Shown here: positions 62,291-64,000 of the stretch, piece by piece
Layout of the letters: every line of letters starts with the position of its first letter
How positions within the stretch are numbered: the stretch's first letter is position 1
NCBI GenBank assembly: GCA_041563315.1
Contig: JBFFNE010000005.1
Span: 4,269 to 68,268 of the forward strand
Length of the DNA: 64,000 bases
Direction of reading: 5' to 3'
Source of the DNA: JBFEYJ01 sp041563315
GTDB taxonomy: Bacteria; Pseudomonadota; Gammaproteobacteria; Thiohalomonadales; Thiohalomonadaceae
Translations under genes and position numbers: made by a program
The notes under the pieces: generated by a model
What the model was told of the DNA's origin: nothing
Databases searched by the model: none
Seen by the model: the letters and a program-made list of their open reading frames with translations, nothing else

Positions 62291-62995
62291 CTACTCCTTC
62301 GCCACCCAGGCGTTTTCCACACCCGCTTGCTTCTCCACCGTCGTGATATAGGCTCGGGCCCCTTCATAACTGCTAAAACCGGGCACACGCAGCCGATACC
62401 AGCTCTTGCCGTCGTGCCGTGCTTGCTGCATTTCCACCCGCACACCGGCCTTGCGCAGTCGCAACATCTGCTGCTTCGCATCTTGTTCGCTGCTAAGCGA
62501 AATCAGGTTGATCACCCAGCCACGCTCCCCTGCCTCGGCCGGTGGCATGTCAACGTCCTCCGGGGCAACCATTTTGGTCAACACCGCGCCGTTCTTAACT
62601 GCCATCTCACCCTCCAGGCGTTCCAGGCGCTGAGACAGCCCTAACAACGATTCCTCATTGCTCTGACGCAAATGACTAAACGGTCCCTCTATTATCACCG
62701 CAAGGTCATTGACGCGTACCCCAAGCTCATGGATTTCGGCGCGTAACGGGCCATCACTCCCCCGGGTTTGCACCGCATCGACCTTTTGCGACAACCGAGC
62801 CAGCTCCTGCTCTACCTCAGCAAGACGCCCGGCGGCATTGAAACTCAACCACAGTGCCAAAGTGGACAGTACCAACAAAGTAAAAACAAAAATCCACCAC
62901 ACCTTGCCATAATTGCCAGCCGGTGATACTGCCGATAAACCCGTGCCACCACCGGCTTTCCCAATTCGTGCAACCAGTTTTCCGAAATCAGTCAT
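62291..62995 (-). CDS. SPOR-domain membrane protein
   Basis: The 234-residue protein has a cytoplasmic N-terminus, a membrane helix (about 33-53, WWIFVFTLLVLSTLALWLSF), a coiled coil (about 57-130) and a C-terminal SPOR domain (about 155-230: WVINLISLSSEQDAKQQMLRLRKAGVRVEMQQARHDGKSWYRLRVPGFSSYEGARAYITTVE). SPOR domains bind denuded peptidoglycan at the septum, so a role at the division site is likely. It is a stand-alone gene. Confidence 0.9.
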   Translation of the reverse strand: MTDFGKLVARIGKAGGGTGLSAVSPAGNYGKVWWIFVFTLLVLSTLALWLSFNAAGRLAEVEQELARLSQKVDAVQTRGSDGPLRAEIHELGVRVNDLAVIIEGPFSHLRQSNEESLLGLSQRLERLEGEMAVKNGAVLTKMVAPEDVDMPPAEAGERGWVINLISLSSEQDAKQQMLRLRKAGVRVEMQQARHDGKSWYRLRVPGFSSYEGARAYITTVEKQAGVENAWVAKE

Positions 62996-63397
62996 CCCAA
63001 CCTCATTACTGGCACCCGGGCAAAATACAACGCGTCATACCCGGCGCCTGAAACCATCCCCCTATCCCTCCCTATAGTGGCCACTCATCCCTTCAACACC
63101 CTTAGCCATCCCGACCTATTATTCCACTAATCGCTAAACGGTAATACTGCCACACGCATGCAGACATTCGCATAACAAATATCTTGGTCAATGAAATGCT
63201 GGAACGGCTTGCTATGAAAGGGGATGCGGGCGATTTCAACGAAAGAAGAAGCGCATCCGCGTTGGCAGGTCTGGTTACCCGTCAGATGACTTGCGATCAC
63301 ATATTATTCCGGCGGCCATCAAAGCCTCTGTTGAATTAAACAGATCATGGACAACACTAATGATTAACGACCAACCTAATCAAAGGAGAAACTCTGA
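62996..63397. other. Intergenic region SPOR gene to OsmC gene
   Basis: No gene is seen. AAAGGAG precedes the OsmC ATG. No clear promoter or repeat was found. Confidence 0.4.
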
Positions 63398-63826
63398 ATG
63401 CCTATACGCAAGGCTCATGCCGTCTGGAACGGAACACTCAAGGAGGGACAAGGCCAAATGGATGTCGAGAGTGGGGCTTTCCAGGGAGCCTACTCTTTTG
63501 GCAGTCGCTTTGCAGAAGAGAAGGGGACCAACCCGGAAGAACTCATCGGTGCTGCCCATGCCGGTTGCTTCTCAATGGCTCTCTCGGGCGTATTGGTGGA
63601 GGAAGGATTCCAGCCTCAACAAATCGAGACCGAGGCCACTGTCAGCATTGAGCAAACGGGGGAAGGCTTTCGTATCGCCTCTATCAGACTCAGTACAAAG
63701 GGTCGTGTTTCCGGCATCGATGCCGTACGCTTTCAGGACCTCGCGGAAAAGGCAAAAACAGGCTGCCCCGTCTCCCGCGCACTTGCCGGCACATCGATCA
63801 GCCTGGAGGCCAGGTTACTGGAGTGA
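63398..63826 (+). CDS. osmC: OsmC-family peroxiredoxin-like protein
   Basis: The 142-residue protein reduces organic hydroperoxides with two cysteines, one in AAHAGCFSMALSGVL and one in AKTGCPVSRAL. The N-terminal IRKAHAVWNGTLKEGQGQMDVES and EEKGTNPEELIGAAHAGC match the OsmC branch. It fits an osmotic and oxidative stress role. Length is normal; the ATG follows AAAGGAG by 9 bases. The 174 bases to the window end show no gene. Confidence 0.94.
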   Translation: MPIRKAHAVWNGTLKEGQGQMDVESGAFQGAYSFGSRFAEEKGTNPEELIGAAHAGCFSMALSGVLVEEGFQPQQIETEATVSIEQTGEGFRIASIRLSTKGRVSGIDAVRFQDLAEKAKTGCPVSRALAGTSISLEARLLE

Positions 63827-64000
63827 GTCGCGGCCCAATCCGGCCGGAGAAATTCAGGTGTAAAAAGTGCAAAACGGCTGCCTCGTTGTACTGTTCGTAT
63901 CATGGTGAAGAGCTCAGCTTTAAGTGTGGCAGCTTTACGGTGACGCTCTTGCCGGTATCACCATGAAGTGTATCGTGTGCACGCAAGGTAACCACCTTTA

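Overview
The window reads as a chromosomal segment of a halophilic, probably autotrophic and sulfur-oxidising gammaproteobacterium. The gammaproteobacterial signs are the dusB-fis pair, the fxsA/cutA/dsbD/groESL neighbourhood, glnE, rimO and the accB-accC-prmA order. A phosphoribulokinase gene points to the Calvin cycle, a complete ectR/ectABC-ask cluster points to ectoine-based salt tolerance, and DsrE-like proteins point to sulfur chemistry. The genus is inferred, not demonstrated. I found no rRNA, tRNA, CRISPR array, prophage or intact insertion sequence.

Layout. 1-4.2 kb: glnE (cut by the left edge), then a nitric-oxide module of truncated haemoglobin, a decayed ferredoxin-reductase gene and nsrR, with an NsrR-like operator over the haemoglobin promoter. 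4.8-11.2 kb: one gene for a 2118-residue repeat lipoprotein. 11.6-14.9 kb: a porin gene and a periplasmic DsrE-like gene, divergent from an ECF sigma factor gene and an unusual membrane anti-sigma factor whose periplasmic half is itself DsrE-like. 15-26 kb: groESL with CIRCE, fxsA, cutA, a dsbD with a doubled N-terminal domain, aroQ, accBC, prmA and a DUF3426 gene. 26-35.6 kb: dusB-fis, purH, a purple-acid-phosphatase-like protein, an LTA-synthase-like sulfatase followed closely by purD, and prk. 35.6-38.6 kb: a cell-surface beta-propeller protein. 38.9-44.4 kb: the ectoine locus plus an overlapping TPR gene. 44.5-64 kb: mixed housekeeping genes (MFS, DUF2189, rimO, aldo-keto reductase, HIT, GST, SH3, AEC transporter, YjbQ, HU-like, CBS, YfaZ, haem DUF3365, DUF3530, EamA, two thioredoxin-fold proteins, an antitoxin-like protein, SPOR, OsmC) and one decayed hydrolase gene.

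The strongest candidate for something undescribed is the locus at 11.6-14.9 kb. The anti-sigma factor appears to carry outside the membrane the same fold as the protein encoded by the divergent operon. Matching GGAATAA...CGTC elements face both ways in the shared intergenic region, which suggests a self-contained sulfur- or thiol-sensing circuit. Other notable items are the six-module lipoprotein with a near-identical patch shared by modules 1 and 5, four intergenic elements bounded by inverted GCAAAG-rich repeats, the doubled DsbD alpha domain, and a possible attenuated leader before an EamA exporter. All functional calls come from reading motifs and gene order; no database search was run.
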